DNA of 64,000 bases from positions 1,133,501-1,197,500 of the forward strand of contig NZ_CP134050.1 of NCBI RefSeq assembly GCF_031583145.1, in the 5' to 3' direction. The position numbers and the translations under genes are program-made. Origin of the DNA: Brevibacillus brevis. GTDB taxonomy: Bacteria; Bacillota; Bacilli; Brevibacillales; Brevibacillaceae. A model generated the notes under the pieces. The model had not been told where the DNA came from. It did no database searches and was given only the letters and a program-made list of their open reading frames with translations. Shown here one piece after another: positions 40,212 to 49,853 of the stretch (its first letter is position 1; the number at the start of each line of letters is the position of its first letter).

Positions 40212-41606
40212 TTACTGGAAGTGGTTGTTGTTGGTGCTGCGCTGGGTGCGGCTCGCATTTTTCTTTTTCCATATCCCGTACGCGATAAGGAGGAAGAGCA
40301 GCCAGGGAATCCCGAATTGCAGCATCATTCGAAACGGAGTGAACCAGGTCGATACGATCAGACTGAGCAAAAGCACGGCGCCGAGTATCGTCAAATAGGG
40401 AAAGCCGAGCATTTTGACCGGAAGCTTGCGACCCCCGCTTTTTTCCCACTGCCTGCGGAAAAACAGATGAGAGATAAAGATCATGAGCCAGGTGAAGATC
40501 GAACCGAACATGGAAATGCCCATCATGAACGCATAGGAGGAATCCGGAAGCAGTGCATTCACGCCTGCCGCCACGAAGATCCCGAGGGTGGAAATCACTA
40601 GGGCCCAGGCCGGGATGCCCTTATTGCTCAGCTTTCCGAGAAACGCGGGCGCATGCCCTCCGAGAGACAGGGAATACATCATGCGCGTGGACGCGTAAAG
40701 CTGGCTGTTCATCGATGACAATGCAGCCGTCAGAACGATAAAGTTCATAATCCCCGAAGCGCCGGGAATATTGAGTATTTCCATGACTTTCACAAACGGG
40801 CTCTTGTCCACACCGGCCGATTGCCACGGCACGATCATCAGCATGATCGCCATGGTCAATACATAAAACGACGAGAGGCGAAAAACGGTTGCCTTCAATG
40901 CTTTTGGCACCGCGACATCCGGTTCCTTTGCTTCCCCGGCCGTCACTGCAATCTGCTCTGTGCCGAGGAAGCTAAATAAGGAGATAAAGACAGCCACCCA
41001 GACGCCCCACCAGCCGAATGGCATGAACTGGTCAGAACTGGCAAAATTTTCTGAACCAGACAACGACGACTCATGGCCCCCGATCAAGACGTATGCACCC
41101 ATAATAATAAATAACACAATAGCACTTACTTTAATCATGGAGAACCAATACTCAAAGGTCGCAAACGTGTGTACGTTGGTCGAATTAACGTAGATCAACA
41201 CGGCAGCGAAAAACAAAATCCACACAATTCCCGGCACAGTCGGGAACCAGAAATTCATGTACACAGCAATGGCGCTCACTTCCACGCCCACAGCCAGCAC
41301 GTTCGCGATCCAGTACGAATAGCGCACAAGAAAACCTGCGCCAGGGCTGATGTATTTTTCAGCAATCGTTCCGAATGCGCCAGAGGTAGGATGGGCTACC
41401 GTCATCTCGGCCAGACAGCCCATCAAGAGCAGCACGATGAACGCCCCGAGCGCATAGCTGATCAAAACACCCGGTCCCGCCGTCCCGATGGCCAGACCGC
41501 TTCCCAAAAACAATCCTGTCCCGATGGCACAGCCCATCGCCATCATCGTCAGCTGGCCTGTCCGAAGCTCGCGCTTCAGGCCTGTCTCCTTTTCGAATTT
41601 CCCCAT
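40212..41606 (-). CDS. Amino acid permease (APC superfamily, AAT/GabP-CycA type)
   Basis: 464 residues, twelve helices. The family start is LKRELRTGQLTMMAMGCAIGTGLFLGSG (in parts), with SYWIANV in helix 3 and FSFLGTEQIAVTAGEAKEP in the helix 6-7 region, as in GABA, asparagine or D-alanine/glycine permeases. Its promoter carries operator 3 over the -35, so it should be co-regulated with the aminotransferase. Exact amino acid not known. Confidence 0.92.
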   Translation of the reverse strand: MGKFEKETGLKRELRTGQLTMMAMGCAIGTGLFLGSGLAIGTAGPGVLISYALGAFIVLLLMGCLAEMTVAHPTSGAFGTIAEKYISPGAGFLVRYSYWIANVLAVGVEVSAIAVYMNFWFPTVPGIVWILFFAAVLIYVNSTNVHTFATFEYWFSMIKVSAIVLFIIMGAYVLIGGHESSLSGSENFASSDQFMPFGWWGVWVAVFISLFSFLGTEQIAVTAGEAKEPDVAVPKALKATVFRLSSFYVLTMAIMLMIVPWQSAGVDKSPFVKVMEILNIPGASGIMNFIVLTAALSSMNSQLYASTRMMYSLSLGGHAPAFLGKLSNKGIPAWALVISTLGIFVAAGVNALLPDSSYAFMMGISMFGSIFTWLMIFISHLFFRRQWEKSGGRKLPVKMLGFPYLTILGAVLLLSLIVSTWFTPFRMMLQFGIPWLLFLLIAYGIWKKKNASRTQRSTNNNHFQ

Positions 41607-41716
41607 GTGTCATCACCCTATTCAACCGATTTCATTCTGTTCATACAGCCTGTCATTCCATTGCCGTCTTTGTGCGAATGTAACCCCTTTCAAAAAAATA
41701 TGACATCATATCCAAT

Positions 41717-41745
41717 AATATAACTAGATACTGACATTGTGTCAA
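41717..41745 (-). promoter_or_regulatory. Permease promoter
   Basis: On the minus strand TTGACA (41745-41740), 17-base spacer, TATATT (41722-41717). Confidence 0.78.
41732..41744. promoter_or_regulatory. TetR operator 3 (TGAC-N5-GTCA)
   Basis: TGACATTGTGTCA overlaps the -35 of the permease promoter, matching the half-sites and spacing of operators 1 and 2. Confidence 0.7.
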
Positions 41746-41783
41746 TTTTTAAAATCTTCAGGGATGGTTTTTCTGATCTCCAT

Positions 41784-41853
41784 GAAAAAATCCCCGCTGC
41801 GAGACAAGTAGGTCATCTTATACGACCATTTTTCTTGTCTACCCAGAGGGGAT
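41784..41853 (-). terminator. Terminator of the dehydrogenase gene
   Basis: On the minus strand ATCCCC...CTTGTC stems: outer ATCCCC/GGGGAT and inner GACAAG/CTTGTC and GGTC/GACC pairs form a long arm followed by TTTTTTC. Confidence 0.8.
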
Positions 41854-41880
41854 ATTCTCTAGCGTTCAGGTCTTGTTTCC

Positions 41881-42732
41881 TTACTTTCCTTCCAAATGCT
41901 TGAGGATCGCCATCAAATCCAGCTCGCCCAGACCGTTTTCCAAGGCATGCCGGTAGCTCGCGCTGGCGGATTCGGCCAAAGGAGTGGAGACGCCGGCCTC
42001 GCTAGCCAGGCGCAGGTCTTTCGCCATATGCTTGAGCGCAAACGCCGCGGGAAAGTCGTCAGCCAGGATGGATGCAGCTTTTCCCCGGATGAGAGGAGTT
42101 CCGACCGCGCTTTCGGAGATGATGTTCAGCATCTGATCCGTATTGATCCCGAGCGAGCGGGCGAACAGGAGCGTCTCCGCCACGCCCTGGACGGTAATGC
42201 CGAGCAGCAGGTTGATGGCCAGCTTCGCGGAAGTGCCGGCTCCGTTTGGCCCCAGATGAAGAGCCACTTTGCCGAGCTTGTCCAGCAGCGGTTTTGCTTC
42301 CTCATAATCGGCTTTCTCGCCGCCGACCATGATGACGAGCGTCCCTTCCTTGGCCGGACCGACGCTGCCTGACACCGGCGCGTCCAGAAAACGAATGCCG
42401 GCCTCATGGCAGCGAGACGCGAGATAGCGGGAAGTATCGGGGGAGACGGTGCTCATATCGACAGTGAGCGTCCCTTTTCCTGCCGAAGCGAGGATGCCGT
42501 CCGGTCCTTCGTAAAGCGCTTTGACAGCCTCGTCGTCGCTGACCATCGTGAACAAGATGTCCGATTCCTTCGCAAGCTGCGCGAGCGAATTTGCGGTTTT
42601 CGCTCCCTGAGCCGTAAGTGGCGCCGCTTTTTCGGCCGTGCGGTTCCAGACAGAGAGCGCATAGCCTGCCGCAAGCAGGTTGCTCGCCATTGGGATGCCC
42701 ATGTTTCCTAATCCTATCCAGCCTATCTTCAT
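41881..42732 (-). CDS. NAD(P)-dependent beta-hydroxyacid dehydrogenase (3-hydroxyisobutyrate dehydrogenase family)
   Basis: 283 residues. Rossmann motif IGLGNMGIPMA (GxGxxG), substrate motif DAPVSGSVGPAKEGTL, and catalytic Lys171 in GAGTSAKLAINLLL. The family oxidises 3-hydroxyisobutyrate, tartronate semialdehyde-type or gamma-hydroxybutyrate substrates. It lies 25 bases downstream of the ProC/ComER-like gene on the same strand and probably shares its transcript. Confidence 0.92.
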   Translation of the reverse strand: MKIGWIGLGNMGIPMASNLLAAGYALSVWNRTAEKAAPLTAQGAKTANSLAQLAKESDILFTMVSDDEAVKALYEGPDGILASAGKGTLTVDMSTVSPDTSRYLASRCHEAGIRFLDAPVSGSVGPAKEGTLVIMVGGEKADYEEAKPLLDKLGKVALHLGPNGAGTSAKLAINLLLGITVQGVAETLLFARSLGINTDQMLNIISESAVGTPLIRGKAASILADDFPAAFALKHMAKDLRLASEAGVSTPLAESASASYRHALENGLGELDLMAILKHLEGK

Positions 42733-42756
42733 CGTTGCTCTTCCTTTCTTTTGTCC

Positions 42757-43572
42757 TTATTCGTTCGTCTGCTTTCGGACGAGCTGCTTGAGTGTGTCGT
42801 GCTTGGCCTGTGTAATCGAGAACAGCTCGTCGAAGCTGGCTGGGAGACTCTTGTCGAGGACGCGCAGTCCTTCCTCCGTGATTCCCCCTTTGGTCGCCAC
42901 GCGTTCGATCAGCTGATCGAAGCCCAGTCTTTCTTTCTGCAGCAGCAAGGCTGTTCCCAGCATCGTCTCGACCAGCATGCTGCGGGCCGTTTCGATGGGC
43001 AGCTGTGGCGACTGGCGCACGGCCGCCTGAGCGAACGATTCCAGAATGCCTGCGATTAGTCCTGGAGCGCTGCTCGTCAAGATCGTCGCCGTCTCGATTA
43101 CTTCTTCGGATACTTCCTGGATGGCACCGACTGCGCCGAGGAGGTCGATAAACTGTTCCCGCTGCAGGCGGGATAGGCGCTGGCTGCAGGTGAACAGGGA
43201 GACGCCGCGTAGCTCTTGGGACGTCACGGTCGGAATCACCTTGCTGACCGCGCCTGTATGTACTCGTTCCAAATCCTCGATGCTGACTCCAGCCGCGACG
43301 GAGACGACATGTCTCTCGACAGGAATGGAGAGCTGGCCCAGAAGCGGAAGGATGTCGAGCGGTTTTGTGCAGACAAACACCACGTCAGCCTGCTCACAGA
43401 CTTCCTGGGCGGAGTCAGCGATCAAGATGCCGTATTCTGCCTGCAGATGCTCTGCTTTTTCCCGTGTCCGGTTAAAGACGATCAAGCGGCCTTCCCGGCT
43501 CGCATTGCTTTTGACAAACGCTTTCACCAGCATGGTGCCGATGCTGCCAAGTCCGATAATCCCGATATTCAT
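42757..43572 (-). CDS. Pyrroline-5-carboxylate reductase-like protein (ComER-like)
   Basis: 271 residues. N-terminal NAD(P) fold NIGIIGLGSIGTMLVKAF and C-terminal dimerisation domain with ATILTSSAPGLIAGILESFAQAAVRQ (in parts) and VATKGGITEEGL, the ProC signature. Divergence from true ProC and the start sequence resemble ComER, the ProC-like protein of Bacillus. ATG 43572 follows AGGAGG by nine bases; the earlier TTG overlaps that site. Real substrate uncertain. Confidence 0.82.
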   Translation of the reverse strand: MNIGIIGLGSIGTMLVKAFVKSNASREGRLIVFNRTREKAEHLQAEYGILIADSAQEVCEQADVVFVCTKPLDILPLLGQLSIPVERHVVSVAAGVSIEDLERVHTGAVSKVIPTVTSQELRGVSLFTCSQRLSRLQREQFIDLLGAVGAIQEVSEEVIETATILTSSAPGLIAGILESFAQAAVRQSPQLPIETARSMLVETMLGTALLLQKERLGFDQLIERVATKGGITEEGLRVLDKSLPASFDELFSITQAKHDTLKQLVRKQTNE

Positions 43573-43611
43573 TGGCCCCAACCTCCTGTCCTACATTGTA
43601 GCGCAGCCCAA

Positions 43612-43655
43612 ACAAAAAAGGTACAGCCCCTGCGAGAGGGAGCTGTACCTTTGCA
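43612..43655 (-). terminator. Terminator of the yugP-like gene
   Basis: On the minus strand AAAGGTACAGC pairs with GCTGTACCTTT, followed by TTTTG. Confidence 0.88.
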
Positions 43656-43685
43656 AGACCGTCGCTGTGCGTTTTGGGCAATCGC

Positions 43686-44366
43686 TTAGTCTTCTTCGCT
43701 GCGGAAAATCATGATGTACTTCGCCAGCTCCAATACGGAGATCAACGTGGCGGCTACGTACGTGAGAGCGGCCGCGCCGAGCACTTTGCTGGCTCCTTTT
43801 TCTTCGTTGTTGCGGATGAAGCCCATCTGTACCATCAGCTTTTTCGCGCGGCTGCTGGCGTCAAACTCCACAGGCAGCGTGATCAGCTGGAAGGCGACAG
43901 CTGCGGAGAAGAAGATGATCCCGATCAGCAGCAGCCCCGTCATATGGAAGAAGAAACCGGCCAACAGCAGCAGCGGAGCGATGCCGGAAGCGAAGTTGAC
44001 CACAGGGAAAATCTTGTGGCGCGCTACGAGCATCGGGTAGGAAACCTTGTGCTGGATGGCGTGGCCCACCTCGTGGCAAGCAACCGACAGCGAGGCGATG
44101 GAATGGCCGAAGTATACAGGGTCAGACAGGCGCACGACGCGAGAAGTCGGGTCGTAGTGGTCTGTCAGCGTACCAGGGATATGCTCGACGGGAATTCCCG
44201 TCAAACCGTTGGCATCCAGCATACGACGTGCGGCTTCAGCGCCGGTCATCCCGGAGGAAACGGGCACATCGGCAAATTTGTTGAAGGTTCCTTTGACCCG
44301 AAATTGCGCCCAGAGCGACAACAGGAACGCAATGATGATCAAAAAGTCCATGGGGTGGAACAACAT
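43686..44366 (-). CDS. yugP: YugP-like neutral zinc metallopeptidase
   Basis: 226 residues with about four membrane helices and the zinc motif ACHEVGHAIQH after helix 1, plus GLTGIPVEHIPGTLTDHYDPTSRVVRLS (in parts), all typical of the YugP/DUF2268-like Zn_peptidase_2 family. Probably a membrane-embedded protease; targets unknown. ATG 44366 follows AAGGAG by ten bases. Confidence 0.9.
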   Translation of the reverse strand: MLFHPMDFLIIIAFLLSLWAQFRVKGTFNKFADVPVSSGMTGAEAARRMLDANGLTGIPVEHIPGTLTDHYDPTSRVVRLSDPVYFGHSIASLSVACHEVGHAIQHKVSYPMLVARHKIFPVVNFASGIAPLLLLAGFFFHMTGLLLIGIIFFSAAVAFQLITLPVEFDASSRAKKLMVQMGFIRNNEEKGASKVLGAAALTYVAATLISVLELAKYIMIFRSEED

Positions 44367-44479
44367 TCTCAATCACTCCTTATGGTAATCGTAAGCAATT
44401 TCACGATTCAAGAAACAGTCTATTCATTTTGTCCTACATCAATCTATACGAGCAGTTTCTCTGACAGTTTCATGTTTTT

Positions 44480-44508
44480 ATTGTACAATTCGCCGCCGGG
44501 TTTGACAA
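44480..44508 (-). promoter_or_regulatory. yugP promoter
   Basis: On the minus strand TTGTCA (44508-44503), 17-base spacer, TACAAT (44485-44480). Confidence 0.6.
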
Positions 44509-44570
44509 TATTACTGTGTGCTTATATGACAAGGTAAAGGAACGGAGCCTCTGTTCTTGAAGGCGGCAGC

Positions 44571-44615
44571 AAAAAACAGGCGCATTCCACCTCGTTCCCG
44601 GTGCGAATGCGCCTG
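44571..44615 (-). terminator. Terminator of the 46-residue ORF
   Basis: On the minus strand CAGGCGCATTC-CACC pairs with GGTG-GAATGCGCCTG, followed by TTTTTTG, 11 bases beyond the small ORF. Confidence 0.88.
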
Positions 44616-44625
44616 CTGCCGTTTG

Positions 44626-44766
44626 TCAGCGATCGTGGTTTTGCGTTTTGTGGTGCTCGGTCTTTCTCGGCTTCTGGAAACCGACGACTTCCATCATTTT
44701 GGAGCTCATCTTGGGATCCATCGTTTTTTCAGGAGCTTGCGGATACGTATGTTCACCTTTTGACAC
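44626..44766 (-). CDS. Small hydrophilic hypothetical protein
   Basis: 46 residues, MSKGEHTYPQAPEKTMDPKM then Lys/Met- and His-rich, without membrane helix. GTG 44766 is chosen because AAGGAGG lies just upstream; the longer frame to 44811 has no site. A strong terminator follows directly. It sits downstream of hemL on the same strand. Family unknown. Confidence 0.6.
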   Translation of the reverse strand: MSKGEHTYPQAPEKTMDPKMSSKMMEVVGFQKPRKTEHHKTQNHDR

Positions 44767-44861
44767 GGAAGATCCCTCCTTCGTGGGTAACTGTAAAAGT
44801 AGTATGCCCACTCACCGGGAAACGGCCCGAGGAAACCTTTTCTTGCGCGTTCGCAAAACAA

Positions 44862-46154
44862 TCAGCCGCGAAGCGCGGCAAAGGATCGATCGACTGCGGC
44901 GATCGTCTCCCGGATGTCTTCTTCCGTATGGGCGGTCGTGACGAACCACGCCTCGTACTTGGATGGAGCGAGGCAGACACCTTCATCCAGCATGAGGCGG
45001 AAGAAGCGGGCGAACAGCTCGCCGTCGGCCTTTTGCGCCCCGTCGTAATCGTACACCGGCTCGTCGGTGAAGTACACGGCCATGGCCCCTTTTACGCGAT
45101 TGAGCTGAATGGTGACCCCGTGTTTTTGCGCAGCCTGGCGAATCCCGTCTTCCAGCATGGAGCCCAGGCGTTCGAATTCATCGTACACACCCGGCTGACC
45201 GAGTACTTCCAGGCAGGCGATTCCGGCGCGGATGGAAGCGGGGTTGCCCGCCATGGTTCCGGCTTGATAAGCAGGGCCGAGCGGTGCCACCTGCTCCATG
45301 ATTTCCTTGCGTCCGCCGTATGCGCCGATCGGCAGGCCTCCGCCGATGATTTTCCCCAGCGCGGTCAGATCGGGCTCGACGCCGAGCAGATTTTGCGCTC
45401 CGCCATAGCAGAAACGGAAAGCGGTGATGACTTCGTCGTAGACGACGAGAGCGCCTGCTTCGTGGGCGATGCGGTTTACTTCCTCCAGGAAGCCTGGCTT
45501 TGGCGTCACGATTCCGAAGTTGCCGACGATTGGCTCGACAAGCACGCAAGCCGTTTCATGTCCCCAGCGCTTGATTGCTTCGGCGAACGCTTCGGGTTCG
45601 TTGAAAGGTACGGTAATGACTTCGTTTGCGATGCTTTGCGGAATCCCTGCGCTGTCGGGAATGCCCAGCGTGGAAGGACCGGAGCCCGCCGCCACCAGCA
45701 CGAGGTCCGAGTGGCCGTGATAGCATCCGGCAAATTTGATGATTTTGACACGGCCTGTGTAGGCTCGCGCCACGCGGATGCAAGTCATCACGGCTTCCGT
45801 ACCGGAGTTGTTGAAGCGGATTCGTTCCATGGACGGGATAGCTTCGCGGATCATGGTGGCGAACTGCACCTCCCAAGGGGTAGGTGTCCCGTATAGCGTG
45901 CCGTTTGCCGCTGCGTCGCAAATCGCCTGTGTCACGTGCGGATGAGCGTGTCCGGTAATGATGGGGCCGTAAGCAGCCAAATAGTCGATGTACCGATTTC
46001 CGTCTACATCCCAAAAATAGGCTCCCTGGGCTCGCTCCATCGTGACGGGAGCGCCGCCTCCCACTGCCTTGAAGGAACGCGAAGGGCTGTTGACTCCGCC
46101 CAGGATTACATCCATCGCTTGCTTGTGCAAGTGCTCGGATCGTTCTCGTTTCAT
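44862..46154 (-). CDS. hemL: Glutamate-1-semialdehyde 2,1-aminomutase
   Basis: 430 residues, fold-type I PLP enzyme. HemL features: [40 protein letters not shown], and the PLP Lys in [17 protein letters not shown]. It makes 5-aminolevulinate for haem. There are no other hem genes nearby, and its place between ygaD- and bcp-like genes matches B. subtilis gsaB, the second aminomutase gene, so this is probably the gsaB orthologue. Confidence 0.92.
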   Translation of the reverse strand: MKRERSEHLHKQAMDVILGGVNSPSRSFKAVGGGAPVTMERAQGAYFWDVDGNRYIDYLAAYGPIITGHAHPHVTQAICDAAANGTLYGTPTPWEVQFATMIREAIPSMERIRFNNSGTEAVMTCIRVARAYTGRVKIIKFAGCYHGHSDLVLVAAGSGPSTLGIPDSAGIPQSIANEVITVPFNEPEAFAEAIKRWGHETACVLVEPIVGNFGIVTPKPGFLEEVNRIAHEAGALVVYDEVITAFRFCYGGAQNLLGVEPDLTALGKIIGGGLPIGAYGGRKEIMEQVAPLGPAYQAGTMAGNPASIRAGIACLEVLGQPGVYDEFERLGSMLEDGIRQAAQKHGVTIQLNRVKGAMAVYFTDEPVYDYDGAQKADGELFARFFRLMLDEGVCLAPSKYEAWFVTTAHTEEDIRETIAAVDRSFAALRG

Positions 46155-46303
46155 GGTTTTCCCTCTTTCTGTCCAAAAAGTCCTTCCCTATCTTACCACA
46201 GCAGAAAGAGTCGGTGGGAATCCACAGGGGTGTATGGATTGGAAAAAGGAAAAATGATACAATTTTCGAGCGATTGAATCCAAACGAGAGAAGGCGTTGT
46301 CCG

Positions 46304-47146
46304 ATGAAAATGGAATGCATCTCTGTCACCGGAAGCGGCAAAATGAATGAAGACGCCTATGTCACGAATCAGGCGAAGCAGCTGTTTGCCGTCGTAGATG
46401 GTGTATCCTCCCTGGTCTCGTACGAAGACGAAGCGGGACTGACGGGCGGTGCGATCGCTGCCCTTCTCGTAAAGGAGCATCTGGAGGCAGAGGATGGGGA
46501 CCAGAGCTTGCCGGATTTGCTGGTCGCAGCCAACGGACGGATCCATGACCGCATGCAGGAGGTGCAAATCGATCTCACCAAAAAGGAGGAGCTGTGGGGG
46601 GCGGCTTGCGCGGCGGTTCGCCTGCGCGAGGGGCATGTCGAATACGCCCAGACAGGGGATTGTATGATTTTCGCCGTGTACGGAGACGACACGGTACGGC
46701 CTTTGACCCATCCTCAGGTCAGCCATCTGGAGCAGGCGGCTTTCGCCAGGTGGCAATGGTGTATGGAGCAGGGCATACGGACTCATGCCGAGATCGCAGA
46801 GCACTGTCGCGACATCCTCATCTCGAATCGCTATCAGGCCAACGAGCCGGGAGGATACGGCGTGTTGAACGGAGAGGAGGCCTGTTCGGACTACATCGAG
46901 TACGGCCGAATCAACCGAACCGACGTACGTGCCGTCGTACTGCTGACAGACGGTCTGTTCTACCCGCGTTCCTTCGGGGGAGAGGTGCCCAGATGGGAAG
47001 ACACGGTCCTCCCGATCGTGCACAAGGGCCTGCAGCGCTACACTGACGAGCTGCTCGCCCTGGAAAACGGCGATCCGGAGTGCCTTCACTACGCCCGTTT
47101 CAAAAAGTCGGACGATAAAACCGGCCTTGTTTTGTACCTCTCCTAA
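46304..47146 (+). CDS. PP2C-like serine/threonine phosphatase family protein
   Basis: 280 residues with a PP2C pattern: GSGKMNEDAYV, AVVDGV, a GDC motif in YAQTGDCMIF, LLTDGLF and a final KSDDKTGLVL (metal Asp). The canonical DGMGG is replaced by DGVSS, so activity is likely but not certain. ATG 46304 is used. Convergently oriented to hemL and followed by an ABC exporter 90 bases later. Target unknown. Confidence 0.75.
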   Translation: MKMECISVTGSGKMNEDAYVTNQAKQLFAVVDGVSSLVSYEDEAGLTGGAIAALLVKEHLEAEDGDQSLPDLLVAANGRIHDRMQEVQIDLTKKEELWGAACAAVRLREGHVEYAQTGDCMIFAVYGDDTVRPLTHPQVSHLEQAAFARWQWCMEQGIRTHAEIAEHCRDILISNRYQANEPGGYGVLNGEEACSDYIEYGRINRTDVRAVVLLTDGLFYPRSFGGEVPRWEDTVLPIVHKGLQRYTDELLALENGDPECLHYARFKKSDDKTGLVLYLS

Positions 47147-47235
47147 CAGTTTCCAGCACATTGAATTTTGCACAAAGGGAATTCCTCCTATACACTAGCA
47201 GTTGGAATGCCAAGAAGATAAAAGGACGGTAAAAC

Positions 47236-48246
47236 ATGATTCAAGTCAAACATTTGCAAAAGGAGTTCCGCATCCACCAGTCCAGATCCGGTCTCGGGGG
47301 AGCGTTTCGCGACCTGTTCAGCCGCGAATACAAGACCGTAAAAGCGGTCGACAACCTGTCCTTTACAGTGGAAGAGGGAGAAATGTTCGCGCTGATCGGG
47401 GAGAACGGTGCGGGAAAATCCACAACGATCAAGATGCTGACCGGGATTCTCACCCCGAGCAGCGGGGATATTGTCATCAATGGATACGTCCCGTTCAAAG
47501 AGCGGGAAGATTACGTCCGTTCCATCGGCGTTGTCTTTGGCCAGCGTTCGCAGCTTTGGTGGGATTTGTCCCCGCTGGAGTCGTTTCGCTTGCTGAAGAG
47601 CGTCTACAAGGTCGATAACGCAGAAGGCGACCGATGGCTGGACCGCCTGATCGAGGAGCTGGATATCGGCTCGTTCGTCAGCCAGCCTGTGCGCAAGCTG
47701 AGCCTGGGCCAGCGGATGCGTTGCGAAGTGGCCGCTTCGCTCATTCACAAGCCGAAACTGCTGTTCCTCGACGAGCCGACAGTCGGTCTGGATGTGCTCG
47801 TCAAGCAAAAGATCCGCGAGTTTTTGCGCAACGTGAACGAGACGGAAAACATGACGATCCTCCTGACCACCCATGACGTCTCAGACATCGAAGCGCTTTG
47901 CAAGCGAGTGCTGGTCATGGATAAAGGCAAGCTCATTTTCGACGGCCTCCTGAGCGATTTGAAAGAACGCTGGGGAAATGGCACGGAAGTCTCGTTCCAG
48001 ATGAAAAAGCGCACGTCCGTGGAAGACTTGCGCCGGGTGCTGGGTGACACCCCATGCGAGATCGAGCAGATCAACGATTACAGCCTGACCGTGCAGGTGC
48101 CCCGCAGCCAGGAGATGCTTCCCTTCGTCCTCTCTACCGTGATGTCGTCGTTTGAAGTGAGCGATGTCAAAATCATGGAAACGAGCACAGAGGACATCGT
48201 GCGGAATATTTATCAGACGGACGGCGAGGTAGCGAAACATGCGTAG
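47236..48246 (+). CDS. ABC-2 type exporter ATPase (COG4586)
   Basis: 336 residues: Walker A GENGAGKSTT, signature LSLGQRMR (variant LSGGQ), Walker B LLFLDEP, switch THD. The N-terminal extension and the ARSQLWWDLSPLESFRLL-like region (GQRSQLWWD) mark the COG4586 group, which pairs with COG4587 and COG3694 permeases, as found here. Overlaps the next gene by eight bases. Transported compound unknown. Confidence 0.92.
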   Translation: MIQVKHLQKEFRIHQSRSGLGGAFRDLFSREYKTVKAVDNLSFTVEEGEMFALIGENGAGKSTTIKMLTGILTPSSGDIVINGYVPFKEREDYVRSIGVVFGQRSQLWWDLSPLESFRLLKSVYKVDNAEGDRWLDRLIEELDIGSFVSQPVRKLSLGQRMRCEVAASLIHKPKLLFLDEPTVGLDVLVKQKIREFLRNVNETENMTILLTTHDVSDIEALCKRVLVMDKGKLIFDGLLSDLKERWGNGTEVSFQMKKRTSVEDLRRVLGDTPCEIEQINDYSLTVQVPRSQEMLPFVLSTVMSSFEVSDVKIMETSTEDIVRNIYQTDGEVAKHA

Positions 48247-49033
48247 GCTTTACATGGAATTGATCCGCATGCGTTTTCTGACCATGCTGGCGTATCGTGT
48301 CAACTATTACAGCGGGATTATCATTTATGCGATCAACATCGGGGCGTATTACTTCTTGTGGGGGGCCATCTACGGCGGCCAGCAGCAGCTCGGGGGTCTC
48401 ACAGTCGAACAGATGACGTCTTACGTGGCCATCGCCTGGATGTCCCGCGCCTTTTATTTCAACAACATCGATATGGAAATCGCCCAGGACGTGCGGGAGG
48501 GGAAGGTCGCGATCGAAATGATCCGCCCCTACAATTACCTCTCGGTGAAGACGGCGCAAGCATTCGGGGAAGGCATCTTCCGGCTGTTGTTTTTTGCCGG
48601 TCCGGGCATTTTCCTGATCAGCCTGATCATCCCGTTCCACTTCCCTGCTACGGGGCAGGCGTGGGGGCTGTATTTGCTCAGTCTTCTGTTCGCGTTCCTG
48701 ATCAATACGCAAATCAACCTGTTGACGGGGCTGTTCACGTTTTTCCTGTTCCGCAATGACGGCATGATGCGGGCCAAGCGCGTCATCGTGGACCTCATGT
48801 CCGGACTGGTGCTCCCGATCAGCTTTTTCCCGGGTTGGGCACAGACCGTAATGGGCTTTTTGCCGTTTCAGGCCGTCAACTACTATCCGAGCCTGATTTT
48901 CACAGGGGCGATTACGTCCGGGCGGGCCCTGGAGCTCATCGGCTTTCAGGTCATCTGGATGTTCGTCATTTTGGTACCCATCCTGATTTTATGGCGAATG
49001 GCCCGCAATCGGCTCGTCGTACAGGGAGGGTAA
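48239..49033 (+). CDS. ABC-2 type exporter permease 1 (COG4587)
   Basis: 264 residues with six hydrophobic helices, start RRLYMELIRMRFLTMLAYRVNYY and the loop YLSVKTAQAFGEG. ATG 48239 lies within the ATPase 3' end, so translation is coupled. Forms the membrane channel with the next gene. Confidence 0.88.
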   Translation: MRRLYMELIRMRFLTMLAYRVNYYSGIIIYAINIGAYYFLWGAIYGGQQQLGGLTVEQMTSYVAIAWMSRAFYFNNIDMEIAQDVREGKVAIEMIRPYNYLSVKTAQAFGEGIFRLLFFAGPGIFLISLIIPFHFPATGQAWGLYLLSLLFAFLINTQINLLTGLFTFFLFRNDGMMRAKRVIVDLMSGLVLPISFFPGWAQTVMGFLPFQAVNYYPSLIFTGAITSGRALELIGFQVIWMFVILVPILILWRMARNRLVVQGG

Positions 49034-49039
49034 GACATC

Positions 49040-49837
49040 ATGCAAAACTTGCGACATATCTTTCGCGTCTTCGGCGACTACTTGGGGCAGTATTTCAAGA
49101 CTCGTCTCGCGTACCGGGCGGATTTTCTCGGGGATTTGGTCTCCAACCTGATTTCCGAGCTGATCAACCTCGTCTTTATCATCGTCGTATTCCAGCATGT
49201 GCCGCTCATGGGCGAGTGGACGAGGGACGAGATTATTTTCATCTACGGGTTCTTTTTGGTGCCCTATGCGCTGTTCTCGATTTTCTTCGGCTTTTGGGAC
49301 TTCAATGAGCGCTACATCATCCGGGGGGAAATGGACCGGATCCTGACCCGGCCGCTTTACAATCTGGCGCAGGTCTGTCTGGAGTCGATCGCCCCTGACC
49401 GAATATTCGGGGTGATCTCCGGACTGATCATCATGGGCTATGCGGCCATTCAGCTGAAGCTCAGCATTACCTGGTACGATCCGTTTATCTTTATTGTGCT
49501 CGCCGTCAGCGGGGCATTGATTTACGGCGGCGTGTACACTGCGATTTCCGCGATCAGCTTTTTCTCGGATTCGCGCACAGGCATCACTCCAATGATTTAC
49601 AACATCCAGCAGTACGGCCGCTATCCGGTAGACGTCTACAACAAGGTCATTCGCTTCGTGCTGACGTACGTGCTGCCTTTCGCCTTCGTCGGCGTTTATC
49701 CGGCAGCCTACTTCTTGCGCAAAGAGATGTGGTACGGCTACGCGGCGATGACGCCGGTAATGGCCGTGATATTCTTCGGCATCGGCCTGTTGGTCTGGAA
49801 CTGGGGTGTCAGCAAATACAGGGGAGCGGGGTCTTAG
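49040..49837 (+). CDS. ABC-2 type exporter permease 2 (COG3694)
   Basis: 265 residues, six helices, start QNLRHIFRVFGDYLGQYFKTRLAYRADF and the loop RGEMDRILTRPLYNL, typical of the COG3694 partner. Begins six bases after permease 1. The last gene of the exporter operon; its stop lies inside the terminator stem. Confidence 0.88.
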   Translation: MQNLRHIFRVFGDYLGQYFKTRLAYRADFLGDLVSNLISELINLVFIIVVFQHVPLMGEWTRDEIIFIYGFFLVPYALFSIFFGFWDFNERYIIRGEMDRILTRPLYNLAQVCLESIAPDRIFGVISGLIIMGYAAIQLKLSITWYDPFIFIVLAVSGALIYGGVYTAISAISFFSDSRTGITPMIYNIQQYGRYPVDVYNKVIRFVLTYVLPFAFVGVYPAAYFLRKEMWYGYAAMTPVMAVIFFGIGLLVWNWGVSKYRGAGS

Positions 49838-49853
49838 GACCCGCTCTTTTTTG
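49824..49853 (+). terminator. Terminator of the ABC-2 exporter operon
   Basis: GAGCGGGGTC and GACCCGCTC close around TTAG, followed by TTTTTT; the last stop codon (TAG) is in the loop. Confidence 0.9.
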
